A stretch of DNA of 47,332 nt from a virus, in the IMG/VR virus record IMGVR_UViG_3300037963_002696, positions 1 through 47,332 of that record. One strand, given 5' to 3'. The position numbers were made by a program, and so were the translations under genes. The notes beneath the pieces were generated by a model, which was given only the letters and a program-made list of their open reading frames with translations, did no database searches and was not told where the DNA came from. Positions 1 through 8,330 of the stretch are shown piece after piece; position 1 is the stretch's first letter, and the number at the start of each line of letters is the position of its first letter.

Positions 1-1212
1 GTGTTTGAGCAAACGGCAGAGCACTACGACACCAGCGGGCTAACGCAAAACCGCAACGGCCAGTGGTCATCTGTCACCGTCGATGCCGCGTTTGTTGGCC
101 GTGGGCGCAAGACCAGCGCTATCGTGGCTGACATTGTAAACCAATCTCAGAACCGATACGGGGTAATGATATTTGCTGCCACGGTGCAGCACGCCCAAGA
201 GATCATGGAATCGTTGCCGCCGTCGCTGTCGCGCATTGTGACGGGTGGTACTGACAAAAAAGAGCGGCGGCAAATACTGACGGACTTTAAAGCGCAGCGG
301 GTTAAATATCTTGTCAACGTGTCAGTGCTAACCACAGGATTCGACGCGCCGCACGTTGATGTGGTGGCGATTATGCGCGCTACGGAATCGGTCTCGCTGT
401 TGCAGCAAATTATCGGTCGTGGACTGCGACTGCATGACGGCAAAAAAGACTGCCTGATTTTGGACTATGCTGAAAACATCGAACGGCATTGCCCGGGTGG
501 TGACGTATTTGAACCGGATATTCGCGCTAAGCGGGCAACGCCTAGCGAGCCGATGAACGTCAAATGCCCGATGTGTGCCTACACCAACACCTTTGGCGCA
601 CGCAAAAACGATGAAGGGTTTGGCGTCGATGAAGAAGGATACTTTGTAGACCTAGCAGGCCAACGCATTGAAGTAGCCGAAGGGCAGCCATTACCAGCGC
701 ATTATGGCCGTCGATGCCAGGGTGAAGTTTTGATTGCAGGGCATCACAGCCAATGCGGGCACAAGTGGAGCTTCAAGCAGTGCCCAGAGTGTGGGGGCGA
801 GAATGACATTGCTGCGCGGTACTGCACAACGTGTAAAGCGGAAATCATAGACCCGAATGAGAAGCTACGCGAGGAAGCCATTAAAATGGCCTCCGACCCG
901 TACCGCTTACGCATTGCGCCCGTAACAGGCTGGTTCGCGGTAGAGCATACCAGTAGCTCGGGCATCCCTATGATTAAGGTGCGCTATGATGTTGACGAAC
1001 ACCCGCATCACTTGTACGACTACATTGCACCCGAGCATAACAGCCACTGGATGCGTAAACGGGCGGCTGATTGGTGCCAAGCGGTGTTTGGCGAAGTGTT
1101 GCCGGATAACCAAGCCATTATCGATAGCTTTAGCGATGCGACACGACCAACCACCATTGCCTTCGCCAAAAAGCGCGGAAGCAAGTTTTTCGAAGTGAGG
1201 GGGATTGAATGA
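1..1212 (+). CDS. DEAH-box helicase, C-terminal part (gene continues at the right end of the window)
   Basis: C-terminal half of a superfamily 2 helicase whose N-terminal half lies at 46750-47332. The window starts inside the gene, so the GTG at base 1 is not a real start. Visible: the second RecA-like domain with VMIFAATVQHA, motif V-like TGFDAPHVD and motif VI-like QIIGRGLRLH (residues about 55-140), then a zinc region with CPMC, CGHKW, CPECGG and CTTCKAE (about 190-280). The family unwinds nucleic acid using ATP; here it probably acts in phage replication or recombination. It overlaps the next gene by ATGA. The reading frame is intact from base 1. Confidence 0.9.
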   Translation: MFEQTAEHYDTSGLTQNRNGQWSSVTVDAAFVGRGRKTSAIVADIVNQSQNRYGVMIFAATVQHAQEIMESLPPSLSRIVTGGTDKKERRQILTDFKAQRVKYLVNVSVLTTGFDAPHVDVVAIMRATESVSLLQQIIGRGLRLHDGKKDCLILDYAENIERHCPGGDVFEPDIRAKRATPSEPMNVKCPMCAYTNTFGARKNDEGFGVDEEGYFVDLAGQRIEVAEGQPLPAHYGRRCQGEVLIAGHHSQCGHKWSFKQCPECGGENDIAARYCTTCKAEIIDPNEKLREEAIKMASDPYRLRIAPVTGWFAVEHTSSSGIPMIKVRYDVDEHPHHLYDYIAPEHNSHWMRKRAADWCQAVFGEVLPDNQAIIDSFSDATRPTTIAFAKKRGSKFFEVRGIE

Positions 1213-1625
1213 AATTTCCAGAATGGCTACCCATCTATGGAGACACCAGTTTTCGGGGAAAGTGCCCGCTTGAGTCTGCCGAACAGATTACATTTTTCAA
1301 CCAGTTGCGCGCTAAACACCCTGACAACTATGGGCGAATAGCACTGCATCCACGCAATGAAGGGCAGCTAATCGGCGGGCAGCATAGCAGTATTGACAAG
1401 AAAAAAGCCGAAGGGATGTCGGTAGGCGCGTCGGACATCGTTATTCCAGGCGCGCCCGCATTTGTGTGTGAGCTAAAGCGCCGCGACCATACCAAGTGCA
1501 GTTGGCAAGATGGGCAAATTGAGTACCTTGAGGCAGCGCATAGCGCCGGGGCTTTCGTCTGTGTCGCACTAGGATGGGAAGCTGCATGGCAAGCGTTTAG
1601 CGAATGGCTATCAACCCAATCATAA
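1209..1625 (+). CDS. VRR-NUC domain nuclease
   Basis: 138-residue protein with the layout of stand-alone phage VRR-NUC proteins (PD-(D/E)XK superfamily). It has an N-terminal helix with E and Q (SAEQITFFNQLR), the core GASDIVIPG followed by FVCELKRRD (the D...ExK catalytic set), and a C-terminal QIEYLEAAHSAGA helix. The family cuts branched or flapped DNA, often beside helicases, and this gene is coupled by ATGA to the DEAH helicase and followed by an SNF2-like helicase. Full length for the family. The substrate is an inference. Confidence 0.85.
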   Translation: MKFPEWLPIYGDTSFRGKCPLESAEQITFFNQLRAKHPDNYGRIALHPRNEGQLIGGQHSSIDKKKAEGMSVGASDIVIPGAPAFVCELKRRDHTKCSWQDGQIEYLEAAHSAGAFVCVALGWEAAWQAFSEWLSTQS

Positions 1626-1709
1626 CGATAGAAAAAACCAATTATACGCCACGCGCTAGGGGTGGCATTATTTGACAGGCAAGGCAACACGACACAATCA
1701 GGAGTGGTT

Positions 1710-3077
1710 ATGGAATATCACGAATTTATACAGGCCAAGCGCCACAGTATAGGCAACCAGGGGTTTGACCCTGTGTGGATGCCTGACTGTGCGTTTGATT
1801 TTCAGCAGGAGATTATCAGTCGCATTGTCAAAAAAGGCCGCGTCGGACTGTTTGCCGATACGGGCCTTGGCAAAACGCTAATGCAGCTCGCGTTTGCTTA
1901 CAATGTGGTTAAGAAAACTAACAAGCGCGTATTGATCCTCACACCGCTAGCCGTGGCGTTTCAGTTTATCAAGGAAGCCGAAAAGCTAGGCATTGACGAC
2001 ATTTGCCACACGAAAACGGGCAAATTCGACAAGTCCATTGTGGTGTGCAACTACGAACGTCTGCACCTGCTAGACCCTGCTGATTTTGAAGCGGTGCTGC
2101 TAGACGAATCCAGTATTCTCAAAAACTTTGATGGCAAAACCAAAGAGCAAATTATTGGTTTTATCAAGCGTGTCCGCTATCGCTTATTGTCTACTGCCAC
2201 CCCATCACCTAACGATTTTATCGAGCTAGGCAATAGCTCAGAGGCTCTGGGGTATATGGGCTACATGGATATGCTCGGCAAGTTTTTTCGCAGCAATCAG
2301 AACAGCGTTGACAGCAATAACCGCAACATTGGCGAGAAGTTTTACCTAAAGCCGCATGCCGAGCGCGATTTTTTCGCCTGGGTGAATCAGTGGTCAATCA
2401 TGGTTAAGCGCCCTAGCGACTTGGGTTTCAGTAACAAGGGCTACGAACTGCCAGCGCTGCACACCAACCGCCACATGGTTTACAACCGCGAGGCGTGGGT
2501 GGCAGACGGGCAAGCGTCACTGTTCGCCATGCCTGCTAAAACGATGACCGAGGTTCGTGCTGAGCAAAAGAAAACCGTCACAGAGCGCTGCGAACGCGCC
2601 ATAGAGTTAGCCGCCGGAAAAACATCGGTTTACTGGTGCAACCTCAACGAAGAATCGGCGCTGCTAGCTGAGCTTGACCCCGAAGCGGTAGAGATTAAAG
2701 GCGGCATGAGCATTGACAAAAAAGAGGACATCCTTCTGGCGTTTGCGGATGGCGACATAGACCGCTTAATCACTAAAGCAAAAATGACCTCAATGGGCCT
2801 TAACTGGCAGCACTGCAACCACACGGTCTATTTCCCAACGTGGAGCTATGAGCAGTATTACCAAGCCATACGCCGCTTCTGGCGTTTTGGACAAAAGCGC
2901 GAAGTCACCTGTGACCTAGTAATTAGCGAAGGGCAAGAGCGTGTTATCCAGGCGTTGCAGGAGAAAACGCAGAAAGCTATTGACCTTTACGAAAACCTAG
3001 TCGCTAACGCTAATCGCACGTATGACGATGTAAGAAAAGGCAACACACAAGCCGTACAACTACCCTCATTTTTATAG
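1710..3077 (+). CDS. SNF2-like / DEAD-type DNA helicase
   Basis: 455-residue superfamily 2 ATPase. The chosen start (MEYHEFIQ) has GGAG six bases upstream; an open frame further upstream has no ribosome site. Walker A is ADTGLGKTLMQL (about residues 50-61), the Walker B position reads LLDES, motif III is STATPSPND, and the C-terminal RecA domain ends with motif VI-like QAIRRFWRFGQ, a form typical of SNF2-related phage helicases. Likely a DNA translocase or helicase in replication or recombination. It follows the VRR-NUC gene after about 85 bases and precedes a methyltransferase. Confidence 0.88.
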   Translation: MEYHEFIQAKRHSIGNQGFDPVWMPDCAFDFQQEIISRIVKKGRVGLFADTGLGKTLMQLAFAYNVVKKTNKRVLILTPLAVAFQFIKEAEKLGIDDICHTKTGKFDKSIVVCNYERLHLLDPADFEAVLLDESSILKNFDGKTKEQIIGFIKRVRYRLLSTATPSPNDFIELGNSSEALGYMGYMDMLGKFFRSNQNSVDSNNRNIGEKFYLKPHAERDFFAWVNQWSIMVKRPSDLGFSNKGYELPALHTNRHMVYNREAWVADGQASLFAMPAKTMTEVRAEQKKTVTERCERAIELAAGKTSVYWCNLNEESALLAELDPEAVEIKGGMSIDKKEDILLAFADGDIDRLITKAKMTSMGLNWQHCNHTVYFPTWSYEQYYQAIRRFWRFGQKREVTCDLVISEGQERVIQALQEKTQKAIDLYENLVANANRTYDDVRKGNTQAVQLPSFL

Positions 3078-3088
3078 GAGCAACACCC

Positions 3089-4111
3089 ATGATTAAAGAT
3101 CAAGTTATCACCGACCAGTACGCTATCTACAACGCTGATAGCATGGAAGTTCTGCCGCAAATACCGGACAACTCTATTGGGCTTTCGGTGTACTCTCCCC
3201 CGTTCGCCGGGCTTTACCAATATTCCAGCGACGAAAGGGACTTCTCGAACTGCGAAAGCAAAGAGCAATTCCTGCAACAATACGAATACATGATTCAACA
3301 GATTGCCCGCGTTACACAACCTGGGCGAATTACAGCGGTTCACGTTACCGATGTACACGACAACGCCTGTTACCTGTGGGACTTCCCCGCCGAGGTTATC
3401 AAGTTGCATGCTAAGTACGGTTTCCACTACCGTTGCCGTGTGGGAATCCGCAAAGAGCCGCTAAAAGTGCGTATGCGCACGATGGTCAAAAGCCTGATGC
3501 ATAAATTGGTAGTTGAGGATATGAGCCAATGTTTCCCGGCCATGCCAGACTACCTGCTGATTTTCACTAAAAAAGGCGATAACGAAAACCCGGTAACGCA
3601 CCCGATGGGCCTAGTGGAATTCCCGTATTTTGGAGAGACGCCAATCCTTCCCCACTTCGTGACCGCCTGGAATAACGAGCACGGCACCGACTGGAATGCG
3701 GACGACCTATGGCAGCACCTTAAAAGCGCCTACGCGGATCACGACGACGCCAAGACCAACAAGCTTAGCCACTACATTTGGAGGCGTTACGCTGATTATA
3801 TGTGGGACGACATCCGCATCGACAACGTTCTTCCTTACCGCGACAGCAAAGAAGAAGATGACGAAAAGCATGTTCACCCTTTGCAGCTCGATGTTATTGA
3901 CCGCGTGGTCTATATGTACAGCAATCCAGGCGATACGGTGCTGACACCGTTCATGGGCGTGGGTAGCGAGGTGTACAGCCCGGTTAGCATGGGTCGTAAA
4001 GCTATCGGAATCGAATTGAAAGACAGCTATTTCAAGCAAGCGCGGATTAACCTAACGCACGCTGATAGCCGCTTTCATACCAACGCTGTTGAGCAGATGA
4101 AGATGCTGTAA
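3089..4111 (+). CDS. DNA methyltransferase (N4-cytosine/N6-adenine type)
   Basis: 340-residue SAM-dependent DNA methylase. The catalytic motif IV reads YSPPF near residue 35, and the SAM-binding region TPFMGVGSEV lies near residue 290 followed by GIELKDSYF. Having the catalytic motif before the SAM motif is the beta-class order, and SPPF/Y is common in N4-cytosine enzymes. AGGAGCAACACCC precedes the ATG. Phage-borne copies usually modify phage DNA against host restriction. No restriction partner is seen, so it is likely an orphan methylase. The target site cannot be read from the sequence. Confidence 0.88.
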   Translation: MIKDQVITDQYAIYNADSMEVLPQIPDNSIGLSVYSPPFAGLYQYSSDERDFSNCESKEQFLQQYEYMIQQIARVTQPGRITAVHVTDVHDNACYLWDFPAEVIKLHAKYGFHYRCRVGIRKEPLKVRMRTMVKSLMHKLVVEDMSQCFPAMPDYLLIFTKKGDNENPVTHPMGLVEFPYFGETPILPHFVTAWNNEHGTDWNADDLWQHLKSAYADHDDAKTNKLSHYIWRRYADYMWDDIRIDNVLPYRDSKEEDDEKHVHPLQLDVIDRVVYMYSNPGDTVLTPFMGVGSEVYSPVSMGRKAIGIELKDSYFKQARINLTHADSRFHTNAVEQMKML

Positions 4112-4113
4112 CC

Positions 4114-4476
4114 ATGCACCGAACCACCTACTACAAACGCCTAGCGGCTGGCTACGACCACAACCAGGCGCACACGCTACCCAAACACTGCCCGCGATGG
4201 ATGCGGGCAATTGAAGAGCAGGAAGGCCAGCCGTTGCGCGAAATACTGGCAGCGGCAGCCAAAGCAGCACCACACACAGGATATACATGCGCAGACTTAG
4301 CCCGAGAATGGGGGCTGCATAAAGACACGCTGGGCCACTGGTGTCGCAAGTGGGATATACGGTTCCCCACTGGTGCCAGCGCTCGGCAAAAAGAGGCCGC
4401 GAAGGCTACCATTGATAGGGTTAATCAGAGGAAAACAAATGATCACCGTAAAAATCACAAAAACGCAGCGCATTGA
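4114..4476 (+). CDS. HTH-containing small phage protein
   Basis: 120-residue basic protein that starts two bases after the methyltransferase stop. Residues about 55-85 (YTCADLAREWGLHKDTLGHW) read as a helix-turn-helix, suggesting DNA binding. The C-terminus is Lys/Asn/His-rich and overlaps the next gene by 38 bases in another frame. Function unknown; phage regulators of this size are common in such operons. No specific family is recognised. Confidence 0.65.
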   Translation: MHRTTYYKRLAAGYDHNQAHTLPKHCPRWMRAIEEQEGQPLREILAAAAKAAPHTGYTCADLAREWGLHKDTLGHWCRKWDIRFPTGASARQKEAAKATIDRVNQRKTNDHRKNHKNAAH

Positions 4477-4600
4477 CGACCGTTCGGTTACTGACACCAC
4501 CGAGCTAAAAGGCGATGCAGGCGAAGTGCTGGCATTGCTTGATGAGCTGGGGCATACCGAGCCTATGCCGGATAATGAAAAAAACGATACTGTTCACTGA
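4439..4600 (+). CDS. Small hypothetical protein
   Basis: 53-residue reading frame starting MITVKITKTQ, with AGAGGAAAACAA before the ATG. It overlaps the end of the upstream HTH gene and ends just before the dCTP-deaminase-like gene. It is acidic at its C-terminus. A longer frame starting further upstream lacks a ribosome site. No family recognised; accepted because it fills the gap with good spacing. Confidence 0.6.
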   Translation: MITVKITKTQRIDDRSVTDTTELKGDAGEVLALLDELGHTEPMPDNEKNDTVH

Positions 4601-4609
4601 GGAGTCAAT

Positions 4610-5152
4610 ATGAGTCTAATCACCTACACTGAGCTATGCGCGCTAGTCCACCAAGGAGTTATCGAAAACGTGAAGCATGATCAGATTAACGGCGCGTCGA
4701 TTGATTTAACGCTAGCCGATGGCTACTTGTTTGAAGATAGGCCATACGGCTGTAAGGAGTACGTTTTCCTGGGCAACAAAGAAACGCCAAAAATGGTTAA
4801 ACATAGCGGCGATTTAGTGCTAAAGCCCGGCGCTTTCGCACTGGCTTCAACCGAGCAAATATTCAATCTGCCGGATGACATTGCCGCCATCTACGTACTC
4901 AAGAGCAGCATGGCACGGGCCGGGCTTAACCACTTGAACGCCGGATACTGCGACCCCGGATGGCACGGCAGCGCCTTGACGATGGAGTTTCACAACACGC
5001 TGCGTCACCACACACTAGTTATGCGCCCCGGCGACAAATGCGGGCAGATGTATTTCTTCCGTGGCGAGATGGTGCCAGAGTTGGCAAGCTATGCAGTGCG
5101 GGGACAATACAACGGTGATGGTGGCGTTCAGGCTAGCAAGGGTGTTCGATAG
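4610..5152 (+). CDS. dcd: dCTP deaminase / dUTPase family protein
   Basis: 180-residue trimeric dCTP deaminase-fold protein. Diagnostic features are the IDLTLADGY strand, LKPGAFALASTEQ, the conserved KSSMARAGL motif carrying the catalytic Arg, and GSALTMEFHN with the Glu that activates water in dCTP deaminases. The family converts dCTP to dUTP or hydrolyses dUTP, feeding thymidylate synthesis and keeping uracil out of DNA. A GAGG site lies upstream. The member could be bifunctional, which cannot be settled here. It is the last gene before a terminator. Confidence 0.85.
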   Translation: MSLITYTELCALVHQGVIENVKHDQINGASIDLTLADGYLFEDRPYGCKEYVFLGNKETPKMVKHSGDLVLKPGAFALASTEQIFNLPDDIAAIYVLKSSMARAGLNHLNAGYCDPGWHGSALTMEFHNTLRHHTLVMRPGDKCGQMYFFRGEMVPELASYAVRGQYNGDGGVQASKGVR

Positions 5153-5195
5153 CCAAAACCTAACGAATAACCGCAACCCTATTGAGAGAATCAAT

Positions 5196-5220
5196 TAGCC
5201 CCGCTAGTGTGCGGGGTTTA
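5196..5220 (+). terminator. Intrinsic terminator after the dcd-like gene
   Basis: Stem CCCCGC / GCGGGG with loop TAGTGT, followed by TTTATATT. It lies about 45 bases after the stop of the dCTP-deaminase-like gene. The T-tract is short, so termination may be partial. Confidence 0.65.
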
Positions 5221-5269
5221 TATTGGGTACATACACAGAACGCAGTAACCAACCGCCAGGAGATAGGCA

Positions 5270-5485
5270 ATGGGCATCGCATATTTGGCATTCGTAGCTG
5301 CAAGCTTTCACATGGGCTATAAAAGAATGAATCGAAAAATGATGGCAAGCGTTGAATCTGATGATCGTCAAATGGCAGTACCTGCAAGCATTTTTTCAGG
5401 AATCATTGTTTCGTTAACTTGCGTTACTGCATTAGGAGCAGTAATAGCAATATCAAAGATGCTATACATGATTGTTACTTTTTAA
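5270..5485 (+). CDS. Small membrane protein
   Basis: 71-residue protein with AGGAG eight bases before the ATG. An N-terminal hydrophobic stretch (MGIAYLAFVAAS) and a second, longer one (about residues 42-68) suggest two membrane passes around a short charged loop. The base composition is more AT-rich than its neighbours, which hints at a separate origin. Function unknown. Confidence 0.6.
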   Translation: MGIAYLAFVAASFHMGYKRMNRKMMASVESDDRQMAVPASIFSGIIVSLTCVTALGAVIAISKMLYMIVTF

Positions 5486-5524
5486 GCAGCTAGTCGATAA
5501 GATATGAGACACAAGGAGCAACAC

Positions 5525-5701
5525 ATGACCAACGAACAACCCCAACTCAACCCCGACATCATTATCGGCAACGCTACTGTCGTCGGCACCGAATCAGGCT
5601 GGGCACTCCCCGGCGGGCGCATTGTCCGCGACAAGACACGCGCTAGAATGTATGCGCGCCGGATGGCTAACTTGATGACAGGTTTGGAGGTGGTGAAATG
5701 A
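5525..5701 (+). CDS. Small hypothetical phage protein
   Basis: 58-residue protein starting MTNEQPQ. The start was chosen because AAGGAGCAACAC lies directly upstream; an earlier in-frame ATG would put that site inside the gene. The C-terminus is basic (RMYARRMANLM). It overlaps the next gene by ATGA, so the two are probably translated together. No family recognised. Confidence 0.65.
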   Translation: MTNEQPQLNPDIIIGNATVVGTESGWALPGGRIVRDKTRARMYARRMANLMTGLEVVK

Positions 5702-6084
5702 GCAATGAAACGAAGTTTACGGATGCCCCGTGGATGGTAACGCTAACAGCAGACGGCGACTACAGCATCAACACGCACACGCATACCGCTGTCTCCGTTG
5801 CTGAGTCCCGTGTAAGTGATAGAGATGTAGTGGTTAAGGATGATGATGGGTATCCGCAATTTGGCGAAGGCGTAGACTACATCGAACACCACCGTTACAA
5901 CGCCCACCTAATCGCCGCCGCGCCTGAGCTTTATGAGGCGCTTGATAAGCTAAAATTGAGCTATGAGGCGCTGGCGCATGATTATGAGTACGCGGTAGGC
6001 GCAGGTGATATTCATCCATTGCACGCTGAGCATATCCAGCGTTGCGACGCCGCCCTAGCCAAAGCCCGAGGAGAACAATTATGA
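5698..6084 (+). CDS. Hypothetical phage protein
   Basis: 128-residue protein. The segment YNAHLIAAAPELYEAL followed by a helical region and a C-terminal ALAKARGE is a pattern seen in many small phage proteins of unknown function. The N-terminal part (FTDAPWMVT) is typical of the same group. It overlaps the genes on both sides by ATGA-type junctions, indicating tight co-translation in the early operon. Confidence 0.75.
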   Translation: MSNETKFTDAPWMVTLTADGDYSINTHTHTAVSVAESRVSDRDVVVKDDDGYPQFGEGVDYIEHHRYNAHLIAAAPELYEALDKLKLSYEALAHDYEYAVGAGDIHPLHAEHIQRCDAALAKARGEQL

Positions 6085-6371
6085 GCGCAGCTTACGACGT
6101 ACCCGACCACATGCTAGACGACATCGACGCAGACGCCCGCGACGCCCGCGACCTAGCGCAAGAAGCACAGCGCCAAGCCGCATGGGATGAAATGCTGAGC
6201 GATGACGGCGACATCAGCGAGGTGCTAGAGCGGCTAACCGAGCATCCGCTTGAAGCGCTAAACCTGCTGCGCGATTACCACCACGGCAACGACCTGCGCA
6301 CAGCCGGGTACGAGCTAGCAGCGCGGCTGCATGAGTTAGCGGATGGGGTTATTGGGGAGCGTATCGCATGA
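6081..6371 (+). CDS. Hypothetical acidic protein
   Basis: 96-residue protein; start at ATGAGCGC overlaps the upstream stop, with GAGGAGAAC upstream. It is strongly acidic and helical, with an Asp/Ala/Arg-rich stretch (DIDADARDARDLAQ). Function unknown. It overlaps the following small membrane gene by four bases. Confidence 0.65.
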   Translation: MSAAYDVPDHMLDDIDADARDARDLAQEAQRQAAWDEMLSDDGDISEVLERLTEHPLEALNLLRDYHHGNDLRTAGYELAARLHELADGVIGERIA

Positions 6372-6544
6372 CCAGTTTTAACCCACTCAAAGACATCACC
6401 AATACCATCATGGCCCATGTGCCCGATACCATTTTCGGGCAAGGACTGGCGATTGGTGCGGGGCTGTTAATTTGTATTGGCGCGCTACTGGGGATTGCAG
6501 CGCTGGGCGTTTGGATTTGTGAGAAGATGGGGTATACGTTATGA
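6368..6544 (+). CDS. Very small membrane protein
   Basis: 58-residue frame (MTSFNPLKDI...) with one long hydrophobic helix (about residues 24-51, GLAIGAGLLICIGALLG) and a short basic tail. It overlaps both neighbours by ATGA, which strongly supports that it is translated. It could be an inner-membrane accessory protein; no family recognised. Confidence 0.65.
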   Translation: MTSFNPLKDITNTIMAHVPDTIFGQGLAIGAGLLICIGALLGIAALGVWICEKMGYTL

Positions 6545-7479
6545 ATCGTGATGAATTGTTAGATAAGCTGGCGATGGAGTTTCCAGAGTGGCCTGTTTTC
6601 AAAGCAGGTGAGATTCCCAGCCCTCAAGCGCCAGGGATGTGGGGAACGCACCAAAAGGAATGGGAATGCTTTGCAAAGGGCGATACTACCCCAATCCATC
6701 GTCAAGACTGGCTAGACCGCCGCACCGAACTCATCAACGAACCAGATGATGCGGATGCGCCGGAGTGGGCGCGGTGGAAGGCGCAGGATGGCGAGGGCGA
6801 ATGGTGGTGGTATGAAAAAGAGCCCTACATCTATGGAAATATCTGGGTAGAAACATCGCCGTCAGGGAAGGTATCCCAGGGCAGCGAAGGCATACTACCA
6901 AGCGGCCACAACTGGCGAAAAACACTAAAACCAGTGAATCAATATATGAGCAATAATGAGCCAGTTAAGAGCCGGAATGAGCCGCACGGCATAACAGGCG
7001 TAAAGCATCGCGTTGACCGCCAGCTAAACCCAAACACCAGCAGCTTGACCGACTCTCAGGCGCGTGAATATGCTGAAGAATTAAAAACCTGCAGTGACGG
7101 CCAGCCTTGCGGCCAAGATGATTACTGCGACGACTGCCCAAACGCGCAGCACGCCCAAGATGCGCGGCTGCTGGATGAGCAGCTAGCCAGAGATATGCAC
7201 AACGCGATTACCGCTAACAGCATACTCAACGCCGCCGCACAGCACATGCAAGACCGTGCCAGCACATACGACAAGCCGCAAGGCGAGCGCAGCATGGTGG
7301 CTACGGTTAACGCCTTTCGCGCCACCACAGGCATTGCACTCACAGAAGAGCAAGGCTGGCATTTTATGGCATTGTTGAAATTAGTGCGTAGCCAGCAGGG
7401 CGATTTGCGGTTAGACTCGTATGAAGATGGCGCGGCCTATTTTGCCCTAGCGGGTGAAGCGGCAGCCAAACACCGATAA
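6541..7479 (+). CDS. Hypothetical protein with C-terminal DUF6378-like domain
   Basis: 312-residue protein. The N-terminal 130 residues are Trp/Glu-rich (EWWWYEKEPYIYG) and of unknown role. A middle stretch has clustered Cys (CSDGQPCGQDDYCDDC) that could bind metal. The C-terminal 85 residues (ILNAAAQHMQDRASTYDKPQ ... YFALAGEA) match the pattern I know as DUF6378, common in phages next to nucleotide-metabolism genes. A fusion of unrelated modules is possible. It is the last gene before the structured region at 7480-7650. Confidence 0.75.
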   Translation: MNRDELLDKLAMEFPEWPVFKAGEIPSPQAPGMWGTHQKEWECFAKGDTTPIHRQDWLDRRTELINEPDDADAPEWARWKAQDGEGEWWWYEKEPYIYGNIWVETSPSGKVSQGSEGILPSGHNWRKTLKPVNQYMSNNEPVKSRNEPHGITGVKHRVDRQLNPNTSSLTDSQAREYAEELKTCSDGQPCGQDDYCDDCPNAQHAQDARLLDEQLARDMHNAITANSILNAAAQHMQDRASTYDKPQGERSMVATVNAFRATTGIALTEEQGWHFMALLKLVRSQQGDLRLDSYEDGAAYFALAGEAAAKHR

Positions 7480-7650
7480 AGCGCCAGCCCTGGGGCGCTA
7501 TGCAATACCAGGGCTTACCCAAGCGCGGATCTAGAGGGGCAGAATATCATCCGCAGTGGTCATGCACCGACCTCCTCCGTTTCGACGGCACTGCTATTGC
7601 AGTAGGTGTGGGAAACCACCGTTCGCCCCTACGATACAGGGGCTTTTTTA
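7480..7650 (+). ncRNA. Candidate structured RNA or leader ending in a terminator
   Basis: A 170-base non-coding stretch with a run of stem-loops on the + strand: AGCGCC/GGCGCT right after the stop; CCG-TTTCGA-CGG (7577-7588); ACTGC-TATT-GCAGT (7590-7603); GTGG-GAAA-CCAC with a GNRA tetraloop (7608-7619); then a terminator stem GCCCCT/AGGGGC with six Ts (7625-7650). It could be an independent small RNA, a processed 3' end or a leader of the gene at 7673. The function is unknown. Confidence 0.45.
7625..7650 (+). terminator. Intrinsic terminator
   Basis: Perfect six-pair stem GCCCCT / AGGGGC with a seven-base loop and a run of six Ts. It closes the structured stretch before the gene at 7673. 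Confidence 0.8.
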
Positions 7651-7672
7651 CACCCCAAAAAAGGAGCACAAC

Positions 7673-7906
7673 ATGCGACTGAGTAAATACGAACAGCAGC
7701 TATTTGATGAAAATCGCAAACAGGCCATAGCGTTGCGTGCCGTGGCAGGCGCAAAGTCTATCAAGCGTCAGATACGCGAATATCCGGGGCGAGTGGTCAA
7801 TGTCGTGACTGCCGAACAGCGCATCCGGTACCAGGGCGTATCGCTGCACGACGCCTGCACGCAGCCCGTGGGGGCGTATCGGCATTTGCAAGGGGCGCGG
7901 CAATGA
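7673..7906 (+). CDS. Small basic hypothetical protein
   Basis: 77-residue protein starting MRLSKYEQQLF, with AAGGAGCACAAC just upstream; an earlier in-frame ATG is rejected because it lies across the terminator. The middle is rich in Arg/Lys. Its stop overlaps the start of the next gene. No family recognised; it may work with the HTH-like protein that follows. Confidence 0.65.
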   Translation: MRLSKYEQQLFDENRKQAIALRAVAGAKSIKRQIREYPGRVVNVVTAEQRIRYQGVSLHDACTQPVGAYRHLQGARQ

Positions 7907-8283
7907 GACGGCTAGACAGTACGGATATTGCGTTTATCAGCGAGACCTACCCGGCGTACACGAAAGCTGAAGTGTGCGACAAGCTGGGCATATCGGGGCG
8001 CGAATACAGCGCGGCCCTGCGCGGACTGGGGCTGACTGACCCACGGCTACAAGGTGTGCGATGCCCGCGCCTAGACTGGCCAAGCGTCTGGTACGCCTAC
8101 ACGCGCTGCGGCGATGTTATCAACACAGCGCTGGCCACCGGGTACTCACGCGAAGCAGTGCGTTACGCGCTGGAATCCATGCTCAACATGCCCACAACTC
8201 GACGCGCTGCGTACTGGAACCGCTGGGCGCACAAAAATGGGCGGGAAGAGTATGCTGACGATGATTTGAGTGTTATAGTTTGA
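7903..8283 (+). CDS. Putative HTH regulator at the end of the rightward operon
   Basis: 126-residue protein. Residues about 15-45 (AYTKAEVCDKLGISGREYSA) form a helix-turn-helix-like unit, and a second helical unit (VINTALATGYSREAVRYAL) resembles another. The position as the last rightward gene, before a terminator and facing the lysis genes, is where late regulators often sit. That role is inferred from position and HTH content only. Confidence 0.6.
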   Translation: MRRLDSTDIAFISETYPAYTKAEVCDKLGISGREYSAALRGLGLTDPRLQGVRCPRLDWPSVWYAYTRCGDVINTALATGYSREAVRYALESMLNMPTTRRAAYWNRWAHKNGREEYADDDLSVIV

Positions 8284-8305
8284 GCGCACATAGTTTCGCA
8301 CCACT

Positions 8306-8330
8306 AAGCCACCTTGCCGGGTGGCTTTTT
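8306..8330 (+). terminator. Terminator between convergent operons
   Basis: Stem AGCCACC / GGTGGCT followed by TTTTATTT on the + strand. It ends the rightward operon and overlaps the 3' end of the leftward holin gene. On the minus strand the stem lacks a good T-tract, so it works mainly rightward. Confidence 0.75.

Noticed and set aside
7500-7682. 60-residue plus-strand frame
   Set aside because: It runs through the stem-loop region and terminator and has no ribosome site.
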